DNA of 64,000 bases, taken from the NCBI GenBank assembly GCA_963969495.1, contig OZ018326.1, forward strand, positions 372,001-436,000. Direction: 5' to 3'. The position numbers were made by a program, and so were the translations under genes. The notes below the pieces were generated by a model. The model worked only from the letters and a program-made list of their open reading frames with translations. It searched no databases and was not told the origin of the DNA. This document shows, piece by piece, positions 11,280 to 22,356 of this stretch (positions within the stretch are counted from its first letter, which is position 1; every line of letters starts with the position of its first letter). Source of the DNA: Ceratothoa steindachneri (taxonomy: Eukaryota > Arthropoda > Malacostraca > Isopoda > Cymothoidae).

Positions 11280-11892
11280 AATGTTAAAACAACTTAATAT
11301 AAGTCTAGTTTTTAAATACAATTATACATTAAAAATATGTTAATAAACACAGTCCAAGGAACGATAATAATGCAATATATAGTATACCCTGTTTGAATTG
11401 TAATTTATTCTATGTAGGTCAAACATCTAAAAATATTTCTGTAGGAACCAAGCAACACCAAAACGCAGTATCTAAGGGATATTCAAATAATGCTTTGGCC
11501 GTCTACAGGCTTAAGATGGGTCAGCAGATTAACTGGTAAAAATCAGATACCCATAATGCAAATCAATCATTTTATCCACGGAAATATCTTTGAATCGTTC
11601 TTAATCTCCAACACAAAGGCGAAAAATGTAAATATAAGCCCCGGTTAGTTTTCCTTAGACCCAGTTCTATCCTTCTTTCTTAAATCCGACCTATCAGAGA
11701 TCATAAAAAATCTGACCTCATAGGAAAAGTTACTCTGTGTAAATACGGTGTATCTCTATCTTGTAAACTATTGTAAGTTTGAAAATGTCAAGACGACGAA
11801 AGTACTACTAAATCCAACCAGTCTTTGATTTTTCTTTACGTGGTATGCATAAATATTTATACTTATCACGCGTTACCCTTCGTGATTTTTAA

Positions 11893-11894
<2 letters not shown>
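11280..11894 (+). pseudogene. PLE relic with GIY-YIG domain (plus strand), ends at (TA)n
   Basis: At 11381-11539 a 52-codon plus-strand frame reads as a PLE nuclease start: SIPCLNCNLFYVGQTSKNIS, then TKQHQNAV, NNALAVYRLK and QQINW, with a stop right after. The Cys pair and FYVGQT match the GIY-YIG region of PLEs of a lineage different from PLE 1. Downstream is decayed 3' sequence that reaches a (TA)n tract at 11895. RT upstream is not recognisable. Confidence 0.65.

Positions 11895-11959
<65 letters not shown>
11895..11959. repeat. (TA)n microsatellite
   Basis: About 65 bases of AT repeat between two opposed PLE pieces. Confidence 0.97.
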
Positions 11960-11963
<4 letters not shown>

Positions 11964-12160
11964 GGTAAAAGGCCATGTTGTATGCAGGTTCTATTGAAGT
12001 TCACAGGTGTGGCAGCGTTAATAATTTTAACTTGTATTTTCTTAATATTTCTTACAAGTTTTTTAACAGGGTCTTCGAGGCGAGAAAAAACATCTGCGAA
12101 TGACATTCTTTATTCCTAGACGTCTTTCACCATGTTAGGTCATCTTCAGGGAATGAACAG
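11957..12160 (-). pseudogene. PLE 5' end piece with ORF start (minus strand)
   Basis: The minus strand has an ATG at 12106 followed by LEDPVKKLVRNIKKIQVKI and a FNRTCIQHGLLPNY block, which matches the N-terminal region of PLE ORFs. The frame then enters the (TA)n tract and is lost after about 50 codons. Upstream of the ATG lies a hammerhead-like motif (12125-12149), as in PLE terminal (pseudo-LTR) sequence. A sister copy of this upstream segment occurs at 17601-17765. Confidence 0.6.
12125..12149 (-). ncRNA. hammerhead-like motif, PLE 5' piece
   Basis: Minus strand: CTGAAGA, T, then a weakened ACC/GGT stem, then GAAA. It corresponds to the better preserved motif at 17698-17723 but has lost one stem pair. 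Confidence 0.35.
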
Positions 12161-12357
12161 AAATAGATTATTCATGTGTTGTAAGAGTAGATGTAGGTAG
12201 GGGATAGAGTAAGGCTGTGTGGACAGATAGCGGAAAGTAGACCAGTGGTGAAAAGAGAAAGAAGTGTGGAAGGGTGCAAAGAGATGCTAGAGCCTGGTGA
12301 TCAGGCCTATCACTTTTAAGTATTTTTGGTTTTGTAGTTTCTTTGTTGTCTTTGAGT

Positions 12358-12360
<3 letters not shown>
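12161..12360. other. unassigned sequence, possibly PLE terminal region
   Basis: No coding potential. Its position upstream of the minus-strand PLE start suggests PLE terminal sequence. Confidence 0.3.

Positions 12361-12416
<56 letters not shown>
12361..12416. repeat. (TA)n microsatellite at 3' end of Jockey-like LINE A
   Basis: About 55 bases of AT repeat. It lies directly after the 3' UTR of the minus-strand LINE and may be its tail or its target. Confidence 0.95.
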
Positions 12417-12420
<4 letters not shown>

Positions 12421-12729
12421 TCAAGCCATTTGTCTTCAAAATCAATTAATGTCTTTGGATATGATATGCGCATTTGTTGTTGTGGTAATAATTACTTTAT
12501 TAATTACTTTATTGTTTTGCTTAGTCTTTGTTTTTTTCGTATATTTTGTAATGTGCGTAATTTGTGTTCTTTGTTTTTTCGTAGATCTCTTCTTCGGTAA
12601 ATTTCGGTCTTCATCGGTAGATTTGAGTCTTCATCAGTGAATTTGTATTAATCGGTGTGGTTTCATAGTTAGGTTAGCTTTTTCTTAGTCGGGTTTTTTA
12701 TTGGTTTAGGGCAAAAAATATTTCTATCA

Positions 12730-14500
12730 TCATGGGTATAACGGCACTTCTGCTCCGCCAGCTAAAACCCCGGCGGAACTTGGAAATCCGGCGCGACTTA
12801 TTCCTCTTCTCTTCTGGCTAATCATTTGGACGATATCATTGTCTAATTCACGATTAACCATTTCCTGCATATTCCTTGTCCGTTCTTCTATGACAATGTT
12901 AATGGGACATAACCCCGCCTCCCAGTGCAGCTCTTCCTTGCGACGTCTTTCTCTCCTGCGTGTATCTGTAGTAAGGTACGTACAAATATTCTGCACCACT
13001 TGTAGCTTCCTCTTTTGTGTCTTCGAGACACACGAGAGGGCGGAGGCGGGGTATAGCAGCGTCGATCTTACAAGTGCATTGTAGATCTTTTTCTTATTGG
13101 TTTGACGAAGAGTTCTGAACCTATATAGAGTCTTGACTGCAGCAGTGGCCTTGGTGATTCTTTTTTGGACGTGATTCTTGTACCCGGATGAGGTACATTG
13201 CACTCCATAGTATAGGGATAGCGTCTATCCCCCACCCTAACGTCGTAAAGTATTCTCCTGCCTATGAGGACTACTTTGAACTTTTCCTGGTTGGTGCTGA
13301 TCTTCCACCGGGCCTCGTAGGCGTTAAGATTTTCAATTTCTGCTGCTGTCAAGGCGAATTCCTCCATGGACAAGTGATTATCTGGGTGAAATCATCGGCG
13401 AATTGAAAGTTGAGACAAGTAGGGCTTACAGGGGCTGGAACATCCGCGGTGTAAATCAAGTAGAGAGTGGGGGATAGGCGCCTCCCCTGCGGGAGGCTCG
13501 TAGTGAGCGGAAAATTTGGTCCGTCCGTGGACACTAAACTGATGTACGCCGCTTTCTCCATGACATAGTCACAGAGAGTTCTTTCTAAGTTTTCACTTAG
13601 GCCAAGTTGTAAGATCTTGTACTGCATTCCCCGTTGCCACACCTTATCAAACGCCTTTAATACATCCCAACAAACAATGTCCACGTAACTCTTTTCCCGT
13701 TTTGCTTGCTAGTTTTCCGTGATGACATTAATCGCCATCTCCGTGCTTAGCTTCCTCCTAAACCCGAATTGATGTGGGTTGAAGAGGGACTTATCCTCCA
13801 GGTGAGACACCAGTTTTTTGTTGAGGATCTTCTCGAAGAGCTTCCTGCCAAATTCTAGAAGTGAAATTGGCCGATAGCTCTCTTTTAACGTTGGGTTCTT
13901 TCCGTGCTTGGGCAAGAAAATCATCTTAGCCGTTGTATAAGCATCTGAAAGGAACCCGTGTTTAGACAGGCGTTATATATTCTTCCCATCCCTTTGATGA
14001 CATTGGCTGGTGCCTTTCAAAGTTAAGCTTTGTAAGCCCCGATTATCCTGGGGCTTTTTGTTGTAATGAGCGGAGCGCGCCGAGTAGTTCTTCTTCGGTA
14101 ATCTCGGCGTCTCCGTCGCGCTCTCTATCCACCTGGTGGTGAGGGTGCGTCTTGTGTATTTGTTCGTTAAGCTCATCGATGATGTTGCTTTCATAGTCTT
14201 CGTTTTCCTCTTTAGTTATACTGAAGACCTTTTCCCAATAACTTCGGAATATCTCTTCAATTCTTCCTTCTTCCGTTTCGATGTTTCCATCTTCCTTTTG
14301 TAGCTCGATTTTCTGCTCTTTCTTCCCATTCAATCCTTTGAGATTTCTGATCTTTTTCCCCAAATCTTTGGGAGTCGTTTCATGATCGAGGCTATCGATC
14401 GCATCCTCCCACCTTCTACATTGTTGGTTGAGGATAAACTGGTTCAGTTCTTCTTTGACTTCTTTACTTCGCTGCATTGAGTGAACTGACGCATTCACGA
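12730..14500 (-). pseudogene. LINE A reverse transcriptase
   Basis: Successive minus-strand open segments (14498-14043, 13924-13709, 13684-13349, 13373-13068, 13203-12730) cover a Jockey-type RT. Motifs are IFLPKHGKNP and YRPISLL near 13910-13860, QFGFRRKLST near 13765, motif A CWDVLKAFDKVW near 13675, PQGRRLSPTLY near 13475 and the catalytic FADD near 13400. The thumb and C-terminal region (STLLYPA, LQVVQNI) follow. At least four frame changes occur. The catalytic residues remain, so decay is mainly through indels. Confidence 0.75.
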
Positions 14501-14739
14501 TGTTGATTTCATAAAGTAACTTTCTTCATGTATTCGGTCCATTTGTAGGTAGAGATGGTCCTATACTCTGATTTAGGGATACAAGCCCTGTCTGCGTTGA
14601 TGAGATGGTTATTGAGGTCGTCGAGTGCCTCGTCAATCTCCTCGAGAATTGCCTCGTTCAAGTTAGGCGGATCGTAGGCGTCGAGAAAGCGCGCATACCG
14701 TGGCCAGTCTACTCTTTTGTAGTTCTTTCTGACTACAGC

Positions 14740-15405
14740 TGGAACTTGTATAGGGTTCCTGTTGATGGTGAGTACGATCCCTATATGGTCACTACTTGGT
14801 ACCTAGAATGGTTCCATGTAGTAATTGAACGGCAGCTGACCATTCGCCAGACAGATGTCTGGTTTTGTGGCACTTCCTGCTCTGACAAAGGTAGAGAAGT
14901 CGGGGCCTATTCGCTGGGCAATATTCCTGCCCAGCAATAGGCCCAGGCTTCTTCTTATACCGTTAAGGTCCTGTAACCAGATCCTTAGCATCTGGCGTTC
15001 AGATCCCCCATTAATATAGTGGGGGCTCTTCTGTCAAATAGGCCAGTGAGAGTTTGAATTGGTGCCACATCTCTCCTTGGCGGTTGATATCCGGTGGTAA
15101 TGACCAACTTTCCTAAGTCGAGTTCGACCTCAATCGCGAGCTAGGATTCTTTTAGATTTATTATTTGCTTGTATTTAATCCCTTTTTATTTTAATAACGG
15201 CTCCGTCGAACCGCTCCTGTGAATAATTTGTGATCAACACATCGTAGTCCCAGATTTTCATTTCTGCACTACGCGTGTCAATCTCGTGTTCCAAAACTAA
15301 AATGATGTCCGCATCTATTTCCCTGAATACATTTCCGTGAAGAATTCCTTTCGTCGTCCAGCTGTTGGTATTAATTTCCAATATCTTCAGTGCGTTCCGC
15401 AACAT
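14740..15405 (-). pseudogene. LINE A endonuclease domain
   Basis: The minus strand starts MLRNALKILEINTNSW at 15405, followed by DADIILVLEHEID, typical of Jockey-clade APE domains. The domain continues in other frames (14991-14803), where TKPDICLANG and the terminal SSDHIGIVLTI block near 14785 are visible. Stops and frameshifts split it, including one near 15175. Its job would be nicking target DNA. It precedes RT in the same ORF2. Confidence 0.65.
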
Positions 15406-15639
15406 GGTGAATTGTTTTTACCTATGTTTCTTCTTATTCTTCTTGTTAGGTCTGGCTCGGCGGTTTTACTTGGCCCAAGGTTTTCCTTTTTCGAAAGGGG
15501 AGTCGGGGTTTTGGAGCTGCTCTTCGTAGCTCGTGTATGGGTGCAGGGGCCTTCTTCGTTGTCAGGAGAGGAGGAGCCCTCCTCACTTTCAGCCTTTTCC
15601 TCTTCGTCGTCCTCTTCGGATTCCTCTAATGAAGGAGCT

Positions 15640-16640
15640 TCAATGATCTACTTTAGTCCAGACTTGACGGTATTATTCTTTATGACTGAGTCCTTGAATG
15701 CCTTGCAGCATTCAGGGTCTTCAGGCATAATTACTGAAGGGAGATTATTCGTCTTCAGGAGAGCATTCAGTACCTGGTTATAGTAGCCAGGTTTTACTGC
15801 ATTTGCCACATTTGCGTGTGCAATGCAGATTAATATCTTTGCACTCAAATCTCCCGTCATATTCATCTGTGCAAGTGCAGATGCAGGCTTTATTTCTGCA
15901 TTCTTCTTGGCGGCGTTCACGTATGTCGTTTCTTTGGAATTCCTCTCTTCTTCTTCCTTTCTTTTTATAATCTCGCGGCGCTTGGGGCAGTTCAGGGCCA
16001 TGGTCCTGTGTTTCGCTTTGCAATTTAGGCATCTCTTCTTGGTGCTCTCGCATTTGTCAAGTCAGTGCCCTTCTGTGGCGCATTTACTGCACTACAGTTT
16101 GTTTTTGTCTGTGCATGTCGTGGTCGTGTGCTCTTCGAGTTTGTAGCATACAAAGCACATTTTCCTGCTAAATATTTTTGCCTGCTATTCTCATATTGAA
16201 TACCAGTATTCCATTCTGAGTCGAATTTTTTGCCATTTCTGTGGTAGCGAATGTTATTTTAATAACGTGGGTGTGTTCGAGAAATTTGATTATTTAGCGA
16301 ACTTGGGTCCAAGGATTGCTCTTGGTGATCTTTACCTTGAGCTTCTCGGGTGTCAGCTCACCCACCCAGCTCTCCACTTTGCAGCAGACCACGCTTCCTT
16401 TTGCTGCCACTTGTGGAGGGGTTTTCGCTTCTAGGCCAGTGTTCCGTAGGACCCTCGCTCCCTCTTCCGATAGGAGCTGGTCCACGTCCTTGGTCTCGGC
16501 ACATAGGGAGATGAAACCAGATGAAACCAGATGAAACTTCAATAAGTTTCACTAGTGCCACTTTTAGCTCGAGGTAGAGGGTTTCACATAGGTGCCTTTT
16601 GTCGTGGTTCTTCTTTCCGGGGATGGTCCTTAGGGGCACC
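15640..16640 (-). pseudogene. LINE A ORF1, Gag-like with three CCHC knuckles
   Basis: The minus strand encodes a nucleic-acid-binding protein of the Jockey type. Three knuckles are visible: CFVCYKLEEHTTTTC near 16160-16115; a second, CSKCATEGH then LDKC near 16095-16055, interrupted by TGA and preceded by TAG; and CLNCKAKHRTMALNC near 16033-15989. A basic, Glu/Lys-rich tail follows. Upstream frames at 16639-16358 and 16542-16294 switch at a 10-bp tandem repeat (16511-16537), so expansion of that repeat probably broke the frame. ORF1 would coat LINE RNA in the RNP. Non-functional. Confidence 0.65.
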
Positions 16641-17035
16641 CTCTTAGTGAGGGTCTCTATAGTCTTCGTTGTCCTTATTATGTCCTCTTGTGATGTCTTC
16701 TTTTTTCTGAAACAAAAGTGTAATTATGGTGTTTTGGTGTGAAAAAAAAAGGTATGAAGTGGTAAAGGAGCTAATGGATAGTGCAGGTAGGTTCGGGTAA
16801 GAGTCCAAAAAATGGTGAAAAAACGCCCCGGTCCATTTTCCTGTTGTTCTCCCGCTCGTTTGCTGCCAGAATGATGGATGATGGATGGATGGGATAAGTG
16901 TCGAGTGGGAACCTCAAGAGGGGTGAATTGTGGTTGACTTGATGCAGTAGCGGTCGAATCAACGACCGCTAAAGTTGTGCCACCCCCTCTCGGGTACTTA
17001 CGCATAACTGCATCCAACTACATAGAGACGGGTGT

Positions 17036-17496
17036 ACTTCCCTCTATGATTCTGCCCAGGTCCCCCGGGCGATGAGGATCTCTCCTCCGTCCAGGACTTG
17101 CAGTAATGCCCCAGTTTCGAGATAATTTCTGACTTACGGTTCCGCTGTGGGCTAGGCCTTAAACTAGTTTTCACATAAGCCCTGAATTATATCAGTCCAA
17201 GTGGCCGGCATAGTTAAGACGAAATCAATAAATAGCAGACATCCGAGTAGATTCACACGCAGGGTGATGGACGGGAGCAGTGAGGTGCTTAAGCCCTCAT
17301 TATGTTATGAATATTCGATGAATAATAAGTATTTCTCTTCTTAAAGTGTGAAGCGCAATTCACCGTAAGACTTCCAGAATAGGCGCTCTTCTATGTAGGC
17401 GGTGCTCAAATTCCGTTACTAAGCAAGTAAAAATGCTTTATCCGAAGGTTGTCAGCAGAGCGTAGTAGTCGAATATTCGGCCGTCTAGAATTATTC
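17036..17496. other. unassigned spacer
   Basis: May include the far 5' end of LINE A up to about 17100. The rest is mixed-composition DNA with no motif that I recognise. Confidence 0.35.
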
Positions 17497-17604
17497 AAAA
17501 ATTGCTACATTATATATAGTATTTCTATGCAAACATAAGTATTACAAAATTGACCAATCAGGACGTGGGAAGTTTTTAAGGGGAAACTAAGCGATACAAG
17601 AAAC
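17497..17604. repeat. 108-bp direct repeat, left copy
   Basis: Begins AAAATTGCTACATT and ends GCGATACAAGAAAC. A copy with the same ends is at 20158-20267 in the same orientation. The two flank the PLE piece and LINE B. Confidence 0.85.
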
Positions 17605-17765
17605 TTGTATTTTCTTAATATTTCTTACAAGTCTTTTAACGGCGTCTTCAAGGCGAGAAAAAACATCCGCGAATGACATACTTTATTCCTATACGTCTTT
17701 CGACCATATTAGGTCATCTTCAGGGAATGAACAGAAATGGAATTATTCGATGATATACTCAGTTT
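17601..17765 (-). mobile_element. PLE terminal fragment (sister of 12005-12165)
   Basis: Shares long identical stretches with 12030-12165: the ACTTGTATTTTCTTAATA start, the CGAGAAAAAACAT block and the GAATGAACAGAAAT end. On the minus strand it holds the hammerhead-like motif and the first codons of the PLE ORF. It is a truncated 5'/pseudo-LTR piece. Confidence 0.7.
17698..17723 (-). ncRNA. hammerhead-like motif in PLE terminal fragment
   Basis: Minus strand: CTGAAGA, T, stem GACC, loop TAATAT, stem GGTC, then GAAA. Stem II is four perfect G/C-rich pairs that abut GAAA. The extra T after CTGAAGA departs from the textbook core but is shared by the motifs at 8374 and 22329. Confidence 0.5.
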
Positions 17766-17789
17766 TTAGTATAAGTTGGGAGAGTGGAA

Positions 17790-20157
17790 GATATAGTAGG
17801 TGAAAATTAAAGCGGGGAGGGGGGGGAGTTATTTTGCCCTAGTAGGGAGGGCATTGCTTTATTTTTTTATTTATTTTTATCTTTGCTTTTGTTGTTTGTT
17901 TATACTTTTTATCCTATGTTTGTGTAATTTCATGAGTTTTAGTGTTCTTCTTATTGTTTCTTCTCTAATGATTAGTTGTACTTATTTTTGTTGGAAACCT
18001 TCAGCTTTCACGCCTTTGTTAGCTCTAATTGCCAGCAATCTACCTTGTATTTCCTGTGTTGTAATAATTGTATTGTTCGCTGTTTTCATTTATATATGTA
18101 TTGATGCAATGTTCTTATATGTTGTATTGTGTTTTGTCTATGTATATATTGGTGTGATGACTTCTTGTGTGCATAATTTTGTGCTCGGGAACCGACTTTG
18201 GCGTGAGACTTTCACCCGTAGCCTTGCAGGTATATTAAGCCTGCCGCCTGTGCCCTGTAGCTCAGGAATGACACCATTCGTTAGAGTGGACCAGACCTTT
18301 TTTCCAAGTTTTTGGGTGACGACATTGATTGGCTCCAAACGTTTCCTCCTATGCAAATCTCTTTGCCTAAGTTGATCACGCCTTCTAACTTTATTGATAA
18401 GCAGAGAGGCAGTGTTCTGGACACATTGTAACCTTTTTTTATCGGGGTTTTATTGGATGATTGAGAAACCACTGCGGGGTAGATGAGCTTAGCCCGGACA
18501 TACATCAGATATATTTTCCTGAATTTGGCCGAGCTAAGATCTCTAAACCTGTATAGCTTGGGGATTTCTCTCCTTGCTAGGTTCCATCTCTCTGTGTGGT
18601 GTCTCAAGTATCCATGGTCGGTGATTTTAAGGCCCGGGACGGTGCCTTCGGCGGAGTAGCCGTATCTCCTCCCATCTATGATGATGGGCCATGTAAACTC
18701 GGGGCTTAGCGGGACGATCTTGAGTTTGTCCCTGTTGGTCCTGATCTTCCATCGTCTCTCGTACTGGTCGATGTTGTTAATTTCCGCTATTGTGCGAACC
18801 ACCTGCGCCCTTGCTTTCCTCTCCGGGCAGGGGACAATTTGAGTGACGTCATTTGCGAATTGCAGAAACATCGTGTCCCTGTGCACCGGAGTTGGGAGGT
18901 CGATTGTGAAGACCAAGTAAATCAGAGGAGTCAGGCAGCTTCCCTGAGGAACGCCCGCCTTTAGTTCGAATTCAGGAGCATCAGGATCTTGTATTGAAGT
19001 CCTTCCAGCCAGACTTTATCTAAGGCCTTTGCACATCCCTCAACACAATGTCTACATAACACCTGTTCTCTTGGGAGTATGCTACTTTCTCTGTTAGGAG
19101 TGCCAGGGCGGAATCTGTGCCCTTTTTCAGCGGATTTCATGTTGTTGGGGGTCATGCGCTTCTAACTCGCTCAGTTTACCTTGTAGCCTATCTGCTAAAA
19201 TCTTCTCGAAGATTTTTCCCTGTATCTCAAGAAGAGAGATCGGGCGATAGTTAGCCAGCTGGTCTGGGGGCTTGTTTCCCTTCGGAATAAAGATTATTTG
19301 GCCATCTTGTACCCATCAGGAAAGTAGCCTGTATTCAGGGCAGCGTTCATTGTGTTCGCCAAACCCTGAATAATTTGGCTTGGGGCATTTACGAGGTTAT
19401 TCTTTGTAATCCCAGACCAGCCTGGAGCCCTCTTCTTGAAGGATCTTATTGTGTTCAAGGTATCTTCGACAGTTATTCGGCATCCGTGGTCAATCATCAC
19501 TCTTTCCTGAGATATGTGTGGGTGTGGGTGGTTTCTATGTATCACTGTGCCGAGGTCATCGAGCAATTGGTCTTCGAAGTCCTGGTCGAATCGTCGTCCT
19601 CCTCAAGTGATATAGCGAAAATCTCTTGCCAGTGAGCTCTAAATTTTCTCTCGAGAGAGAGAGAGACTCTGGGTTCTTAATGATGTCGTCTCCATCTTTG
19701 ATTTTGGTTCTGGGTCTGGAAGGGAATCCCCTAATTCTTCGTATGTTATTCCAAAACTTTACAGGATTGTTCTCCCGGTCCAGTCTCCCAATGATGTCAT
19801 TCCAGATTTTTCTTTGTTTTTCGATTATTATGTTTTTTATTTGCTCTCCTAGATATCTTATTCTGGCTGTCATCTCCTTATTGGTTCCTGTCCTGCCGAT
19901 ATCTTCATAGATTTCTCTATGTTCCCGGGCGATTTCTCTCATCTCTTCCGTCCACCTAGTTTGTGGGAGCAATTTATAGGAGATTCTGGATACGCATCTC
20001 TCGTCGGCTTGTATTAGGAGATTGGTGATCTTGTTTATCTCCTCATCAATCTTTTCGAGATTAGCGACTCCCAGGTCAGTTGGGTTGTATGTACTGAGTA
20101 TCTCTCTATATAGCTCACAGTTAGCTTTAGCGTAACTTTTCCTTAGTGGAACGAGCT
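17790..20157 (-). mobile_element. Jockey-like LINE B, 5'-truncated RT part
   Basis: Minus-strand LINE related to LINE A but clearly diverged. Open segments at 19972-19556, 19566-19294, 19155-18961 and 18916-18281 cover the pre-RT region (RKIWNDIIGRLD), RT and C-terminal region; a T-rich plus strand (A-rich in element sense) at 17800-18140 is its 3' UTR. Motif C reads QFANDVTQI, so the first catalytic Asp of FADD has become Asn. PVHRDTMFLQ and YERRWKIRTNRDKLKIV align in position with LINE A. The element is truncated upstream at 20157, exactly where the 108-bp direct repeat begins. Confidence 0.7.
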
Positions 20158-20267
20158 AAAAAATTGCTACATTGTATATGGTATTTCTATGCGGACATAA
20201 GTATTACAAAAATTGGCCAATCATGGCGGGAAAAAATTTTAAGGGCAAACTAAGCGATACAAGAAAC
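20158..20267. repeat. 108-bp direct repeat, right copy
   Basis: Matches 17497-17604 with scattered differences and the same two ends. Confidence 0.85.
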
Positions 20268-20780
20268 ATATAAAATTGGAAGGCTCAGATTGTCTGACAC
20301 GATATATTAACAAATACACTCACAAACACGAATGAATATGTAGAATGCAAGATAATTAAATGTACATAGTAGAATTAGACTCTTGAACAGCTTCATTTAG
20401 TATTACTCTGAAAAAAATATATATATATATATATAATAGAAAATAGTATAAAAAATAAATAAATAAAAACAAATTTTACCTCTTAAAATAAGTATAATAT
20501 TAAGGAAAAAAAGGTTGCAAATTATGTATAAAAGAAAAGATTGAATGCGTTAAAACACGAATTAAGATACACACAAAAGTACAAATTACAGGATTGAAGG
20601 TCATAAAAAAGAATAAAAATCTAAACAAATGAAAAGCGTAGCTCTCACTACCAGGGCAAACCCTACAACCTCTCTTCACCCACAATCTATCATCTCATTT
20701 TCCACACTAATCTTTTTTCTAACTATTATTCATCAAGAAAGCAAGTCTGACTATTTGTCGCTCCGATCTAGTTTTCTGGC
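20268..20780. other. AT-rich spacer
   Basis: Contains a short (TA)n (20419-20437) and A-rich runs. No gene is seen. Confidence 0.5.
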
Positions 20781-22240
20781 AAAGGGGGCAAAGGAAAATG
20801 AAGTTTGAAAACATGCTTCTTTAATGGCGGTCAACTCGGAGACGCCGATATGTTGGGAGTATGGTTTCCGGCCAAAGTTGCACAGTAATTGCCGGTTTTT
20901 TCATTTGAATAATGACGGCTTCGGCCATCCACAATCTTCTGCGGTTTTGAAGTCTCAGGATGAGAGATGTGTCTTGATTCACTTTTTCACGGTTTATGGT
21001 ATTCCGATGATAGTGGGCGTATTTTTTAATCGCGCCATCTTGAAGGTGATCTGTCAGTCGCCTTGACATGGTTCTGGAGGCTACGATGATGTACTTTGAA
21101 TGGTTGCGGTGTTCGCAGTCCCCGACTTTGCATCAATATTCGTACACGACGTTAGTCTCCTGGAGTTCGCTCGTTGGAGGGAGACAGCTGTTCTTCATGA
21201 TGCATCTACTTGTTTTCTTGGTTTTATAGTCTCTAATTAGATTAATATCCGTATTAGAGTCGGTTGGAGTCACGTTACGATGGAGAATGGCTTTGAGAGC
21301 CTTTTCGTCTTCACGCTAGCCGGTGTTCATATTGGCCTTGTAATAAAGGTCGATATTACTCCTCTTCGGAGTAGACCTGATGCCAGGGCCAGCAGCCAAG
21401 ATCATTTTCTCTTTCATGGTAGCGTCGATGGATTCTTGTGGGTAGCCCTTGCTAACGAGAACTCGGGAAACCCTCTTAAGTTCGTGATCAACAGCCGTCC
21501 ACGAGGATGAATGAGAAATTGCCCTGTTAACTAAGGCATTGATGACTGATCTCTTGTAACGTTCATGACACTCAGAAGAACCGTTTAAGCAGAAGCCCTA
21601 TGACGATATCAAGGAAGGGAAGGGATCTTTCATCTTCCGTTTCGTGGGTGAAATTCAGACAAGAGTTGTTCTTGAATGTTTCAACTAGGCCATTCACTTG
21701 TTCAAGGTTATTCGTATTCAAAATTATGTCATCGATATAGCGCGCATAGATGGGAGGCTTGGGCGCTATATTGCTCTTGCAAATCTTGTTCTTAACTGAG
21801 CCCATGTAAAAATTGGCAAAGAGGACGCCAAGGGGTGACCCTATCACGACGCCATCGATTTGCACGTACATCGGGACCGTAGAATGGGGCTTCTTTTGTG
21901 CATGCTTAGAGGAGCTGTCGCAATATGTCATCGGGAATGGTGAGGAGGGGGAGCCTTCAGTATGGTAAATGGCATTGGTTATCAATTCGATGGTTTCATC
22001 AAAGGGAACATTTGTGAATAGAGATTCTACGTCCATAGAAGTTAGTACGGCTGCTGGTTGTGAAGTCTGAAGGATATCTAGAAGAGTTTAAGAGGACGAC
22101 AGCGTGTAGTCTGATGAGGTGTAGGGCACGATGATCGAGTTGATAAATTTTGCCAGGTGATAAGTCACGCTTGGTGTTTGACTTATAACGGGGCGAAAGG
22201 GATTTCCAAGTTTAGGCGTTTTTAAATTGCCGTAGGCGTA
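20781..22240 (-). pseudogene. PLE 2 (second lineage): RT and GIY-YIG, minus strand
   Basis: The minus strand starts inside RT at about 22240 with AYGNLKTPKLGNPFRPVISQ, then VTYHLAKFINSI, SMDVESLFTNVP (22036 region), QIDGVVIGSPLGVLFANFYM near 21850, and YIDD near 21740. Further down, cysteine-rich GIY-YIG sequence (VGDCEHRNHSKYI near 21090, then SRRLTDHLQDGA) ends at 20821. In PLEs of this type the nuclease has extra Cys/His residues. A stop splits RT near 22090 and frames change at 21572-21070. It differs from PLE 1 in every motif, so it is another lineage. The N-terminal RT part is replaced by terminal-repeat sequence at about 22240. Confidence 0.75.
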
Positions 22241-22278
22241 ACCCACAGTATTTTGGACGACTTAATTCCGAAACCAGG

Positions 22279-22306
22279 TTTCGACGGAGACATCACTCAC
22301 CTTCAG
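22279..22306 (-). ncRNA. hammerhead-like motif, left arm
   Basis: Minus strand: CTGAAGG, then a spacer with weak pairing, then GAAA. The last A of the first core strand is G here. Degraded. Confidence 0.3.
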
Positions 22307-22328
22307 TCACTGGCAATCTAATGAATAT

Positions 22329-22356
22329 AGAAAGATGACGGATATCTCCGTCGAAA
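22329..22356 (+). ncRNA. hammerhead-like motif, right arm
   Basis: Plus strand: AGAAAGA in place of CTGAAGA, T, stem GACGGA, loop TATC, stem TCCGTC, then GAAA. Stem II has six perfect pairs, but the first core strand is mutated. Confidence 0.4.

Larger units (their letters stand above)
12417..17035 (-). mobile_element. Jockey-like LINE A, nearly full length, decayed
   Basis: Minus-strand LINE of about 4.6 kb. From 5' to 3' it has a GC-rich leader (17035-16650), a Gag-like ORF1 with three zinc knuckles (about 16640-15640), ORF2 with APE endonuclease (15405-14750) and RT (14500-12730), and an A-rich 3' UTR reaching (TA)n at 12416. No RNase H is present, as is normal for the Jockey clade. Frames are broken many times. 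The 3' UTR shows imperfect repeats of a GATGAAGAC-type unit (12585-12640). A second, related element (LINE B) lies 1 kb upstream. Confidence 0.75.

Noticed and set aside
12449..12640. Hydrophobic 63-codon plus-strand frame resembling a membrane protein
   Set aside because: It is antisense to the A-rich 3' UTR of LINE A; T-rich DNA yields Phe/Val/Leu codons by chance.
17800..18375. 191-codon hydrophobic plus-strand frame
   Set aside because: Antisense to the A-rich 3' UTR and C-terminal coding part of LINE B; same artefact.
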